Assembly (NCBI GenBank): GCA_029212415.1
Contig: JARGOF010000040.1
Location: 1 to 49,228, forward strand
DNA: 49,228 nt
Source of the DNA: Rhizobiaceae bacterium
GTDB lineage: Bacteria; Pseudomonadota; Alphaproteobacteria; Rhizobiales; Rhizobiaceae
Direction of reading: 5' to 3'
The notes below the pieces were generated by a model. That model saw only the letters and a list, made by a program, of their open reading frames with translations. It searched no databases and had not been told where the DNA came from. Below, piece after piece: positions 1-7,765 of the stretch. A program made the position numbers and the translations under genes. The number at the start of each line of letters is the position of its first letter. Position 1 is the stretch's first letter.

Positions 1-2
1 GT

Positions 3-164
3 CTCTCACGAGATGGTATGCTGCACATGATGTTCAAGCTGGGGCAATGCGCCGAGCAAAACTGGAGAAGGCTACGCGGTTTTGACTACCTCGCCAAAGT
101 CATCACCGGCGTCACGTTCAAAGACGGTATTGAAATCACCAAACCCAGCCAGATCGCAGCATGA
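3..164 (+). pseudogene. IS256-type transposase, C-terminal part only
   Basis: The reading frame is open from the window edge and ends at the TGA at 162-164. It encodes about 53 residues that read like the conserved tail of IS256 (mutator) family transposases: a CAEQNWRRLRGFDYLAK stretch, then VITGVTFKDGIE and a terminal QIAA. The catalytic DDE core would lie upstream, outside the window, so it cannot be told whether the copy is intact. It lies directly before a glycosyltransferase and marks one edge of a mosaic region. The family is recognised from memory of the C-terminal signature, not from an alignment. Confidence 0.6.
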
Positions 165-422
165 CCAAAAAACTCAAACACCAGATTTGACAATAACTCA
201 CAGAATACCCAATGAAGTCTATGGACCGGATGGCTATGAAAAAGACGAAAAACTGGCAGCATGATCAATATGTCGAATACACCTTAACCGGGCTGTCAGG
301 CTGTCCGGAAAACCGGGACCACCTCATTGAGTTCGGCCTCACCTACAACTAACGTATTCCGACAACGAGGGTGACCTGGAGATATCCCAAACCAGAAATT
401 CAGGTATGGAAAGGCTATCTTG
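165..422. other. Spacer between transposase tail and GT8 gene
   Basis: No supported gene is seen here. A 46-codon open frame (212-352, +) has no convincing ribosome binding site and no family resemblance I recognise. It may be IS-end or decayed sequence. A weak purine run (GGAAAGG, about 408-414) precedes the downstream ATG at 423. Confidence 0.4.
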
Positions 423-1334
423 ATGAATATATTGATTTCACCTGACAACAAGGTGATTGCGTCAACCTGTACTTTGCTGAACTCTCTGCGGTTAAATCAT
501 CCTGATCAAAGGATCGTCGTCTACATTTTATGGTGCGACCTTTCTAAGGAAAATCTGAAGTCGCTTGAAGATTTTGGATCTGGTCTTGGTATGGAGATTG
601 AGGCGATCAAGTTGGATTTGCTGCCGATAAATCGCCTTTTTAGTCGATTGTCCTCCAACCGACTGACAGCTTCATGCCTTCTGCGGTGCTTTGCTGGACA
701 AGCGCTGCCCGAGAGCGTTGAACGAGTGCTCTATCTCGACACAGACATCGTTCTCGCCGGTTCGATTGAGGCATTGTACACGACCCGGCTTGGTCACAAT
801 ATCGCTGGTGCCGTATTGAATCCGGGAATGAAACACCTGGAGAAATACGGCGTGTGTGAAAGCAGCTATTTCAACTCGGGCGTATTGTTGATCGATATGA
901 AAAAGTGGAGAGAGCAACATCTGGATTCCAAGCTGCAGTCCTTTATTGCCGAGCATTCGAATGATTGCCGTTTCTGGGACCAGTGCGCCCTGAATGTGGT
1001 TCTTCTAGGGAATACGCTTTCACTGGACAATCGTTGGAATGTTATGAGCTGCCTGAAGGAAGACGGCGAATTCACCAACGTTTCAATCATCCATTTCGCC
1101 GGAGACGTCAAACCCTGGGAGAATCCAGAAAGTCACCCATTCGGCATCCATTACTGTAATTACAGCCGGGGCACGCCCTGGCCAATGCACTACAGATATA
1201 AGCTTTTAAGGCATGAAAGCCCTGCCATTTTTCGTGCAAGATCAATTCTGAAGAAAAACGCAAAAAAATTCAGGGATGTACTCGGCTGGCATGCTGAAAA
1301 AACCACCCTGGCTGCAAGTAAAGCAAACGATTGA
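423..1334 (+). CDS. Glycosyltransferase family 8 protein
   Basis: This is a probable retaining sugar transferase of the GT8 (LgtC/glycogenin-like) family, acting on a cell-surface glycan at the cytoplasmic side of the membrane. The 303-residue product shows the hallmark DxD metal/nucleotide-sugar motif in LYLDTDIV (residues 104-110), a FNSGVLLIDMKKW acceptor-site segment (150-162), WDQCALNVV (185-193) and the C-terminal HFAGDVKPW motif (224-232). These are laid out as in the family and the length is normal. The TTG three bases upstream could also serve, but ATG 423 is preferred. The donor and acceptor sugars cannot be read from the sequence. It is the first of four glycan-modification genes in the left 7.4 kb and sits between two transposase relics, which suggests horizontal acquisition. 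Confidence 0.88.
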   Translation: MNILISPDNKVIASTCTLLNSLRLNHPDQRIVVYILWCDLSKENLKSLEDFGSGLGMEIEAIKLDLLPINRLFSRLSSNRLTASCLLRCFAGQALPESVERVLYLDTDIVLAGSIEALYTTRLGHNIAGAVLNPGMKHLEKYGVCESSYFNSGVLLIDMKKWREQHLDSKLQSFIAEHSNDCRFWDQCALNVVLLGNTLSLDNRWNVMSCLKEDGEFTNVSIIHFAGDVKPWENPESHPFGIHYCNYSRGTPWPMHYRYKLLRHESPAIFRARSILKKNAKKFRDVLGWHAEKTTLAASKAND

Positions 1335-1339
1335 GAAAC

Positions 1340-1463
1340 CTGGTCTGCCTCGGCAAAACCGCTTGATCCATTTGAGAATGAGGCGGACGTTGTATCCAAC
1401 AGCTGCCAGGATCGGGTTTATTGCGTCACCGTGTTTCTTGGCCAGCCTGATAGACAGGTTCAT
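1340..1463 (-). pseudogene. IS5-type transposase, C-terminal scrap
   Basis: The minus strand encodes MNLSIRLAKKHGDAINPIL followed by AAVGYNVRLILKWIKRF. This matches the C-terminal helix of IS5-superfamily transposases (the typical form is GDAxNxxLAAxGYNFRxxLRWL). No upstream catalytic part is present and the frame runs on into the antisense of the GT8 gene end. It is a dead fragment and further evidence of past insertions around the glycosyltransferase. Confidence 0.55.
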
Positions 1464-1545
1464 GTATATTTATGTTTTTTTACCGCAATGATGGAAATAT
1501 ACATGAGCCACCTGATGCGGAATGAAGCGTCTTATTCGGTTCGAT

Positions 1546-2412
1546 CTACCAGGAAATAATGTAATTTTTTTCTGATGTGTTGGGCTTTTCTTCCGTCACC
1601 ACAGCATTTTTGATCATCGATTGAAGCTCTCTTTGATCAAACCCGGCCACCCCTTCATAAACACCATCCACCCCTGAGTTCATCGTCATATAGCCATGGT
1701 CGGATGATTTGATAATCTTGTCGAAATAGGGCTGTTGAATCTTCCGCGGCAATTCACTGAAAGCGTAGTTTGAGATGATCATATCGGAGCGTATTTCTTT
1801 TTCAATCTGCTTCAAAGTCAGCGTCTCATAGGCAAAATTGATGTCGACTGATTCAATGAACCTCTGGATCAACATATTCACCTGCCACAAGTCGAGGAAA
1901 TAGTATTTATCAATATCAATCAGCCGACTGAGAATAACAGCCTGCCCGCCATAGCCACAACCGATTTCCGCGACGATCGGCACACGGTCACCGCATCGCT
2001 GCCTGATGTCGAGTGCGACATAGAGATATCGCAACGCGGTCGTTGATACCGGAAAGTCCAAACCATCGAGCATCACCTTTTTGGGATTACCGATCTGCTG
2101 GAGCGGCTCAATGATTTCCAGGATATCCGGGGCAGACATGCCATGCTCATTCTTGATCAGATCCAGATATGCAAGGGCCTGAGATTTTCTTACATGTTCC
2201 AAAATGGGCGTATAATGCGGATTTTGTCGAAAGTTCGAGAAAGTCCTCAAATCGAGAGCGGCTTTCAAGGCATATTCAGGATAAATATTGTTATCCGATG
2301 CGGCTTTCAGGTTCGCCCCTGTTATGGAGTAGTTGCCGGCCTTTTTCCTTGCCAAGGAACCCAGACCGAGCTTTTTTGCCAGCTTTACCTTTATCTTTTC
2401 AAACAGAAACAT
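1546..2412 (-). CDS. Putative sugar O-methyltransferase
   Basis: This is a SAM-dependent methyltransferase of the putative sugar O-methyltransferase family found in exopolysaccharide and O-antigen clusters. The start is set at the MFLFEKIKVK methionine (2412). An upstream in-frame ATG at 2520 would add 36 Cys-rich residues that do not look like protein. The 288-residue product carries the Rossmann glycine motif VAEIGCGYGGQA (148-158), then YYFLDLW as the acidic strand and IISNYAFSEL as the post-motif typical of this family. It probably caps or decorates a surface glycan by O-methylation. The neighbours are a GT8 glycosyltransferase (convergent) and a phage lysis module in the same orientation about 300 bp upstream. 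The specific sugar is unknown. Confidence 0.82.
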   Translation of the reverse strand: MFLFEKIKVKLAKKLGLGSLARKKAGNYSITGANLKAASDNNIYPEYALKAALDLRTFSNFRQNPHYTPILEHVRKSQALAYLDLIKNEHGMSAPDILEIIEPLQQIGNPKKVMLDGLDFPVSTTALRYLYVALDIRQRCGDRVPIVAEIGCGYGGQAVILSRLIDIDKYYFLDLWQVNMLIQRFIESVDINFAYETLTLKQIEKEIRSDMIISNYAFSELPRKIQQPYFDKIIKSSDHGYMTMNSGVDGVYEGVAGFDQRELQSMIKNAVVTEEKPNTSEKNYIISW

Positions 2413-2566
2413 CGTGCACCATACCCTTTGAACACATATAAATTTTCTACGGCAAAACCGGCAGGTCGGATGTTGCATGGCATGAATTGTGATGCAATCG
2501 CAAAGTGTATGTGATCCCACTATAATAAACCACGTTGCCTGTCAGGTGGTAAATCGGCGCCACCAC

Positions 2567-2719
2567 TCATCCATCGATGGCGACAGTCATCAATGGATTT
2601 TCCCTTTGCCGATCCGACTGGCTTGCTTGATCGAGCGCCTCTTCGTCAAAGACCATGCACAGCAGATCAAGCCCCAGCAGTTCCGCCTGATTGCCGAAAG
2701 GAAAATTTTTTCCGCGCCC
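2567..2719 (-). pseudogene. Possible remnant of a small phage ORF
   Basis: Directly after the stop of the upstream phage gene, in the same frame, the minus strand stays open to a TGA at 2567-2569. It reads like coding sequence (FGNQAELLGLDLLCMVFDEE, then ALDQASQSDRQRENP). There is no start codon before an internal ATG. Either the upstream stop is a nonsense mutation that shortened a longer protein, or this is chance. No family is recognised. Confidence 0.25.
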
Positions 2720-2989
2720 TCATCGCTCGACGGCTCTCAAGATTCTTTCCAGTGTCTTTGACTGTTCACGCTGCAAAACCTCGATGCCGGTCAATCGTTC
2801 GCGCACATCCCCTGCCCTGTTTTCGATGCGATCCACACGCATTTCAATCGTCTCAATACTGTCAGCGTTAGCCACCACCGTGTGTTGCAGAACGCCATAG
2901 CCAACCGCTGCCACGATAATGGCGCCGAATGCGCTACCAACGGTCAGCAGGGTCTTCAGGCCAGATCCATTTTGTGTAATTTGTGACAT
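2720..2989 (-). CDS. Small phage membrane/coiled-coil protein
   Basis: This is an 89-residue protein of unknown function at the downstream end of the prophage lysis module. The start is taken at MSQITQNGSG (2989); an in-frame ATG at 3037 is possible but adds an unconvincing extension. Residues about 12-33 form one hydrophobic segment (LLTVGSAFGAIIVAAVGYGV). The rest is a highly charged heptad-like region (IETIEMRVDRIENR, VLQREQSKTLERIL), consistent with a membrane-anchored coiled coil facing the periplasm or cytoplasm. An inner-membrane spanin has this layout, but no spanin family signature is recognised. It lies 78 bp after the putative holin gene. Confidence 0.55.
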   Translation of the reverse strand: MSQITQNGSGLKTLLTVGSAFGAIIVAAVGYGVLQHTVVANADSIETIEMRVDRIENRAGDVRERLTGIEVLQREQSKTLERILRAVER

Positions 2990-3067
2990 GAAACACGCGC
3001 TCCATCGGGTACTGGCGATTGCAAATTTGTTGATCAACGTGGTCCAGAGGTTCGTGCCGCGGATCCC

Positions 3068-3454
3068 TTATCCGCCGGTTAGTCTGCGGGCCGCCTTTTC
3101 AAGAGGCCTGCCAACAAAATAGGCACCAATGACGATCATCTCGACCTGCATCATCTGGTTTGAAAGAACATCCGTTACTCCAAGACCAAGAACCTTGTCC
3201 CAAACCACAATTTTCATATTGTAGATGATGAAGGGCAGAGCAAAGAGCGGACGAATGGGCCGCGTCATCCAACTGCCCTGCTCAGCCAGCAGAATGGTCT
3301 GCTGGACCTGCAACTGCGCCACATCTTTCTCGGCTTCAAGACGCTCAGTTGCATTTCTGGCCCGCTGCACATCGCGTCGAGCTTCAATAATACCCTGCGT
3401 TACCGTCTTCAGCGCACCATTGCCCAGAAAACTCAGTATTGCATTGAAAATCAT
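3068..3454 (-). CDS. Putative phage holin-like membrane protein
   Basis: The 128-residue product begins with a hydrophobic segment (IFNAILSFLGNGAL). A charged amphipathic helix follows (RRDVQRARNATERLEAEKDV), then a conserved-looking SWMTRPIRPLFALPF and a second hydrophobic region (FIIYNMKIVVWDKVLGLGV), and last MIVIGAYFVGRPLEKAARR. This design resembles the 3TM-type holin-like proteins placed next to endolysins in alphaproteobacterial prophages. The ATG is flush with the stop codon of the upstream gene (TAG immediately before ATG), indicating translational coupling in the lysis operon. The role in pore formation is inferred from context. Confidence 0.6.
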   Translation of the reverse strand: MIFNAILSFLGNGALKTVTQGIIEARRDVQRARNATERLEAEKDVAQLQVQQTILLAEQGSWMTRPIRPLFALPFIIYNMKIVVWDKVLGLGVTDVLSNQMMQVEMIVIGAYFVGRPLEKAARRLTGG

Positions 3455-3658
3455 CTATCCGTCCTTCCCACGCAAACCGATAATGCCAAGTCCAAAAGAA
3501 ATCATGGCGGCTGGAGGGATATCGGTCATGGCCTTGAGGACATTGGCCGTCGGGGCCAGAGCCTGCACCTCGCTCCCGACAGCCACGATAATGCCGGTCA
3601 ACAAGGCAATAAAACCTGTCCACCAGGTGAGTGATCTCGGTTTGAAATATTTGATCAT
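3455..3658 (-). CDS. Small phage lysis-module membrane protein
   Basis: This is a 67-residue membrane protein starting MIKYFKPRSLTWWTG. It has two hydrophobic segments (residues about 12-30 and 49-62, ending GLGIIGLRGKDG). Its ATG overlaps the stop of the endolysin gene (ATGA), so it is translated as part of the lysis operon. The position and two-TM layout suggest a holin, antiholin or accessory pore protein; similar short proteins flank lysozymes in rhizobial prophages. The function cannot be fixed from the sequence. A longer in-frame ORF upstream is only antisense or out-of-frame extension into the lysozyme gene. Confidence 0.6.
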   Translation of the reverse strand: MIKYFKPRSLTWWTGFIALLTGIIVAVGSEVQALAPTANVLKAMTDIPPAAMISFGLGIIGLRGKDG

Positions 3659-4347
3659 GACCTTTTCCCGAACAAAATGGTGAATATCAGGACCAAAGTC
3701 TCCACCAGTCGGCGCCATTGGTGTTTTGGCCTGGCAGGAACGGTTTCTCCCGGTGATTTTTGGGAAGACGGCTTCCCAGTGGGCGCGTCCTTCTTTGCTG
3801 CAGGCGGGGAAACAGCCGCATTCAGCCAGGCGGCTATATCGACCTGCCTTCCCTGCGCCCATTGCACCTTGCCATTGAAGGCCGGGTACAAATTGGCTTT
3901 CCCGGCGCTGGAATACCGGCCTTCGAAAAACAGATCGCATTCCTTCTGTCGCCGAGGAATGATCTGGGGTGGCTTGCACCATCGCATGAAGGCTCGCCTG
4001 GATGCGCGCGCATTGCCGGCATTGAAATGCTTGAGCCAGCCAGCCCTGTTGATACCACCGGTGTTATAATCAAAAGAGACAGCAGCATCGAATTGCGCTT
4101 GTGTTGGTTTCACCTTGAACGCTGCATTGACACGATTTTCAAACCGGGCGATGTCCCGGGCGAATATTTCCATGATCTCGTCAAGGGAATAATCTCGCCT
4201 GTTGTTGGCCGGATCCGGCGCTCCGGCAGAGGCCGTGTGCCCAATTCCCACCGTCCATATACCCACACTGTCCCTGTAGGGAGACGTCACAATGCCTTCG
4301 TGAGAGGCGATTTCAATCAGCCCCTCACGGCTTGTTTTCATAGCCAT
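3655..4347 (-). CDS. Phage endolysin, T4-type lysozyme (GH24)
   Basis: This muramidase hydrolyses the MurNAc-GlcNAc bond of peptidoglycan to release phage. The N-terminal half shows the GH24 active site with canonical spacing: Glu17 in HEGIVTSPY, Asp26 in YRDSVG and Thr32 in WTVGIGHT. This corresponds to the E-8x-D-5x-T triad of T4 lysozyme. Residues about 55-150 cover the helical lobe (FNYNTGG-like FDYNTGGI, RRAFMRWCKPP, RRQKECDLFFEG). Unusually, the C terminus adds a proline/lysine-rich linker and a hydrophobic segment (LVETLVLIFTILF) ending KRS, which may anchor the enzyme in the membrane. No N-terminal signal is seen. The gene overlaps the next lysis gene by 4 bp. Confidence 0.9.
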   Translation of the reverse strand: MAMKTSREGLIEIASHEGIVTSPYRDSVGIWTVGIGHTASAGAPDPANNRRDYSLDEIMEIFARDIARFENRVNAAFKVKPTQAQFDAAVSFDYNTGGINRAGWLKHFNAGNARASRRAFMRWCKPPQIIPRRQKECDLFFEGRYSSAGKANLYPAFNGKVQWAQGRQVDIAAWLNAAVSPPAAKKDAPTGKPSSQKSPGETVPARPKHQWRRLVETLVLIFTILFGKRS

Positions 4348-4442
4348 GGTGATTTCCTGTTGTTATAAGAGATTTTGTGATTGCATAATCGAATTGATAC
4401 AACCATTCATGGCGCCACACTCACGAGGGGTGCTTAGCGATA

Positions 4443-4889
4443 TTGAAGCTATTCAACTGGTTATACAGGTTGTTCCTGAGCCATCAGCTATCGGTACTGC
4501 GAGCATCAATCAAAGTGCCGCTGCTGGCGATGCTGTTCGTTTGGACGCTCACTTTATGGGTGGCTGTTCCAGCAATCCCGGTTTGGCTGTTGCTGCTTCC
4601 ATTTTTACAACAGCCGGGCGTTATAGCCACGTTGATACTGATTGTAGCAAGTCCCCTCTTTTGCGCCCTTTCGATGTACTGGCTGATCAAATGGTACGCT
4701 ATTAGTATCTTTATATTTTCCGGCAACTACCAACTAGCTGACACAGAGATTTCACGTCTTGAACGACAGTTGGATAAGCTGTCCTCAACCCATTGTTTGG
4801 AAATCTTGTGGGCCATGATTTCACCGGTGGTTGTTGTACTAAGAGGCCCCATTAGAGAGCCTAGATTTATCGTTGTTTGCTGTTTATGA
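4443..4889 (+). CDS. Unknown polytopic membrane protein
   Basis: This is a 148-residue frame starting at TTG 4443 with a modest GAGGGG purine run about 15 bp upstream. It contains two or three strong hydrophobic segments (KVPLLAMLFVWTLTLWVAVP, PVWLLLLPFL, ATLILIVASPLFCALSMYWL). An amphipathic charged helix follows (DTEISRLERQLDKLSS), then a last hydrophobic stretch. No family is recognised. It points opposite to the lysis module and converges on the fucosyltransferase-like gene, overlapping its end by 23 bp. It could be a moron membrane protein or part of the glycan cassette. The start and even the coding status are uncertain, but the clean alternation of membrane and charged helices favours a real gene. 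Confidence 0.5.
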   Translation: MKLFNWLYRLFLSHQLSVLRASIKVPLLAMLFVWTLTLWVAVPAIPVWLLLLPFLQQPGVIATLILIVASPLFCALSMYWLIKWYAISIFIFSGNYQLADTEISRLERQLDKLSSTHCLEILWAMISPVVVVLRGPIREPRFIVVCCL

Positions 4890-5679
4890 TGGTCAGCGGT
4901 ATTTGCGCCATGCGAGCCGCAACTTCTGTAAAGGAAGACCCTTTACTGCCGATGATTTTGCATGTGGACGCAAGACAATAGAGATCAACAACAGCATCCT
5001 TTATGGCTCCCACCTCCTGCCGGGATCTCGTATCCTTGTTGAAAATGATTATCCGATCACCAAACAGGTCTGAAAGATACCTTTCCTCTTCTGGATCGTC
5101 GGTTGAGAGAAAAAACTTTGTTTCCGGCTCGCGCTCTATTTCCCTACGCATTTCCAATATGAATAATTCCGTTGGGCTACCTTCAACAGACTCCAGCAGG
5201 TCACTTCGGCGGATATGGACCCCAACCGTCTTGTCAAACCCGCATGTTACAGCGTCAATCTTCTCCTGCAATTCCTTGACAGGCTCGAACTGGTAAAAGC
5301 TTTTATCCTCACCGTAAAACAATGACCATGATTTGATATGAATACGGCGTTTTATCTTGAGCGATTCAAAGTCAAAACCAGCCTCTGAAAGATCCATCAC
5401 CCGAGGTGGCGTTAAGTCTGGCCTGAGCCTTTGGATCCTGAAATTTCGAGCGAATATGTACTTGATGTTCTTGAGCAGATTGAGCTTGTTTTTATCAAAC
5501 TCATAGATACGTGAAAAAATTGCTGGTCGTTCGAACAATTCGCTGAAACGTGCGCCCATGCCGTCATTCGCCAGCCAAACCATTTCTAGTGATCGCTCTA
5601 AAGAATCTGCCAACGCTATTGCGCTATGAATCGATCGCAATCTGTTACAAAGCCCGCCGGCTGGTTCGATTATAATCAT
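4867..5679 (-). CDS. Fucosyltransferase-like GT-B glycosyltransferase
   Basis: The 270-residue product has the two signatures of the O-/alpha-1,6-fucosyltransferase superfamily. One is an N-terminal GGLCNRLRS loop (8-16; the usual form is GGLGNRL). The other is VGVHIRRSDL (152-161), the GDP-sugar-binding arginine motif also found in NodZ and GT11-like enzymes. The C-terminal half (FFLSTDDPEEERYLSDLFGD, then AIKDAVVDLYCLASTCKIIG and GSSFTEVAARM) is the conserved nucleotide-sugar domain. It probably adds fucose or a related deoxysugar to LPS or capsule. A separate 3' fragment of a close relative lies at 33095-33418. It sits between the prophage lysis genes and a dead IS5 element, suggesting lateral gain. 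Donor and acceptor are not determined. Confidence 0.75.
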   Translation of the reverse strand: MIIIEPAGGLCNRLRSIHSAIALADSLERSLEMVWLANDGMGARFSELFERPAIFSRIYEFDKNKLNLLKNIKYIFARNFRIQRLRPDLTPPRVMDLSEAGFDFESLKIKRRIHIKSWSLFYGEDKSFYQFEPVKELQEKIDAVTCGFDKTVGVHIRRSDLLESVEGSPTELFILEMRREIEREPETKFFLSTDDPEEERYLSDLFGDRIIIFNKDTRSRQEVGAIKDAVVDLYCLASTCKIIGSKGSSFTEVAARMAQIPLTIINSKQR

Positions 5680-5919
5680 ACCCGGATATTAAGATGTCTG
5701 AAGGTCTCAATCAACAAGTTTTGCATTTTCTCCAATTAAAGGGCGGGCTGAAAAATTAGCTCTTTTTTGGCAGGCCCGAGTGTTTCGGCAAAAGCCCAAT
5801 TTCCAAGCGCTGTATTAGCAGCCAGACATCACAAATCACTAGGCTCCAAGCCAATCATGGATTTGATTTGAATTGGCAAATCGGATTCCTAGCTATTGAT
5901 CAAAGGATTGGAGGCGTGA

Positions 5920-6644
5920 GGGGCTCATCTGTTTTGGCTATCGGATACTCGATGGGCGGCGGTTGAAGTACAATTGTCGCAGAACCAACCGGGTGCACGG
6001 CGTGTCATATCGAGCATCATTCATGTGCTTAACATTGGTTGCCGGCGGTGTGACTGTCCAGCCGAATTTGGCCCGTCGACCACAATCTACAACCGCTACA
6101 ATCGTTGGTCCCGCAAACGGTTCTGGATCGATTTCCTCAAAGCGCTGGCATTATCGGGTGCAGTCAACACGAGCGTCGAAATCGACGCCACCTATGTCGA
6201 AGTCCAACGCTCCGCCTTTGGAGTAAAAGGGAGAAGAAGACGCAGGCAATTTCCTCACGATGCGAACAAACGATAAGGGGCCATGCAGTGACGGTTATCC
6301 TGAGGTGGCCATTTGCCCTCAATTGACCGCTAGCAATGTGTCAGAAATGAGGGCCGCGTCAATCTTGCTATCAGGCCTGACCGGTGCACGGTAAGTGCTG
6401 GCGGACAAAGAACACGACGCTAACAGCCCTGCGCAAGACTTCCGAAGTGCCGGTCATTTCGGGACGCCGCAACCTGAAACGAACCATCATCTAAGACGGA
6501 CTTAGATACAGGGACAGCCATCTGATTGAAAGCACCGTTTACCGTCTCAAGGGTATTCGCCGTGACGCCAAACACTGCGACAAACTGGCCAGAGGCTTCC
6601 TGATCGCCTTGGCTCTCGCTATACTCGTTGCATTCTGGTTGTGA
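5920..6644 (+). pseudogene. Degenerate IS5-family (IS427-like) transposase
   Basis: Two pieces of an IS5-family transposase can be read. The first (about 5920-6276) begins FWLSDTRWAAVEVQ and continues QNQPGARRV, IIHVLNIGCRRCDCPAEFGP, TTIYNRYNRWSRKRFW and EIDATYVEVQRSAFG, carrying the first catalytic Asp (DATYV). The usual VDDR(R)V stretch after GARRV is missing, an in-frame deletion of about 5 codons. The second, after frameshifts and stops, reads YRDSHLIESTVYRLKGIRRD and CDKLARGFLIALALA, ending at the TGA 6642-6644. There is no valid start codon; the TGA at 5917 precedes the homology. The element is dead. It lies between two glycan-modification genes and probably helped import them. Confidence 0.85.
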
Positions 6645-6681
6645 ATGAGTGTGAACCCTGATTTTCCATATTACCGAATTG

Positions 6682-7362
6682 CTATCGATTCTTTAGTGAC
6701 CAGCTTTCCCAGACAAATCTGTAGCACCAGTCATTCTTGTGTGTTTGTGAAAGAGCTAAACGAATATCCTCTCTTTTTTTCTCGGCACCAGAGACGAAAT
6801 GGTGAAACTGGATCTGGATATTATCAACTAAGTGGATCAGATTGCTTGCGACCAAATGTGGCAACACATGATACTCACCGCCTTCAATATTGATTTTTAG
6901 TAAATCAATTCGTTCTATCCGCAGCTCTCTAAAAACCTCATTAAAATCGCGAATTTTTACTTTTTCATCGCGCTCCGCTGCACCCGGACTGCCTACAAAA
7001 ACAGATGAACCATCCAAGTCATCACTTAGATAAGCATCTGCATTTTTACTGGACAGACCATAGTTAAAACAGCTTATTTTTATATTTTTTGAGAAGCGCT
7101 CAACACATTTTTGGTGAAACTTCTTAGATGGCTCAAATAAATACACTTGGCACGAAGTTTTATTATGAATATCTTCTGCAAAATTCCCCATAAACCCACC
7201 GACGTCGAACACTACCGAATCGGCGTCGAGAGGGTAAGATAATCTAAGCCGCTGATCGCCACGATCTTGAAACCAACGATCCATTTCAATTATTAGCTGA
7301 TCTCGTAAAACGTGTTTTCTATAGGCACGGTGGAGCTTTTTAATATGTTTGTTCTGGATCAC
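6682..7362 (-). CDS. FkbM family methyltransferase
   Basis: This SAM-dependent methyltransferase of the FkbM family commonly O-methylates sugars in LPS, capsule and glycolipids. The 226-residue product shows the SAM-binding VVFDVGGFMGNFAED (50-64; the canonical form has DVGANxG), an acidic strand YLFEPSKKFH (74-83), and the FkbM core DLLKINIEGGEYHVLPHL (about 153-170; the canonical form is KIDVEGxE). The first motif has GG where most members have GA. The gene is visibly more AT-rich than the phage genes beside it, which fits acquisition from another source. It points toward the dead IS5 element and away from the tail fibre gene. With the fucosyltransferase and the sugar O-methyltransferase it makes a plausible surface-glycan set. 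Confidence 0.85.
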   Translation of the reverse strand: MIQNKHIKKLHRAYRKHVLRDQLIIEMDRWFQDRGDQRLRLSYPLDADSVVFDVGGFMGNFAEDIHNKTSCQVYLFEPSKKFHQKCVERFSKNIKISCFNYGLSSKNADAYLSDDLDGSSVFVGSPGAAERDEKVKIRDFNEVFRELRIERIDLLKINIEGGEYHVLPHLVASNLIHLVDNIQIQFHHFVSGAEKKREDIRLALSQTHKNDWCYRFVWESWSLKNR

Positions 7363-7765
7363 ATTCTAAAACTCCACATTCTTGACGCGTTCAATCTTTA
7401 TCGGCAGCATTGACGTTCCAAATTTGATTTAAGAGCGAATTTATCGCAAACTCTTAGATATCAATGAACTGATCAACGTTTGCCGAAATTTGTTTGGGCT
7501 AAGTTATGTCGTCTTGACGGGTTCGTCCAGTATGACGAATTAAGGTTGCTTGGTTGTGAATTTTCCGCGACGTATTACATGGATTTCGGTAGGGGGGATG
7601 GCTATGATAATTTTTTCACATCTATATAATGAACTTTACGCGTTATTAAAGCACCAGAGGCTAGGCAAGTTATTAACGTTGTAACGCAGTTAAAATCAAT
7701 TCCCGAGGCTAAAACTAAGTCTTATACGCCTAATCTGGACAGAATTTCAAAATAGAACTCTTAGT
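7363..7765. other. AT-rich junction between FkbM gene and tail fibre gene
   Basis: This is a 403-bp stretch with no supported ORF, no recognisable IS end and no hairpin terminator that I can defend. Its AT-richness matches the FkbM gene rather than the phage module. It probably contains the junction where the glycan cassette was joined to the tail end of the prophage. Confidence 0.4.

Noticed and set aside
2593-2900. Plus-strand frames opposite the end of the lysis module
   Set aside because: They are antisense to a coiled-coil phage protein and lack starts with ribosome binding sites.
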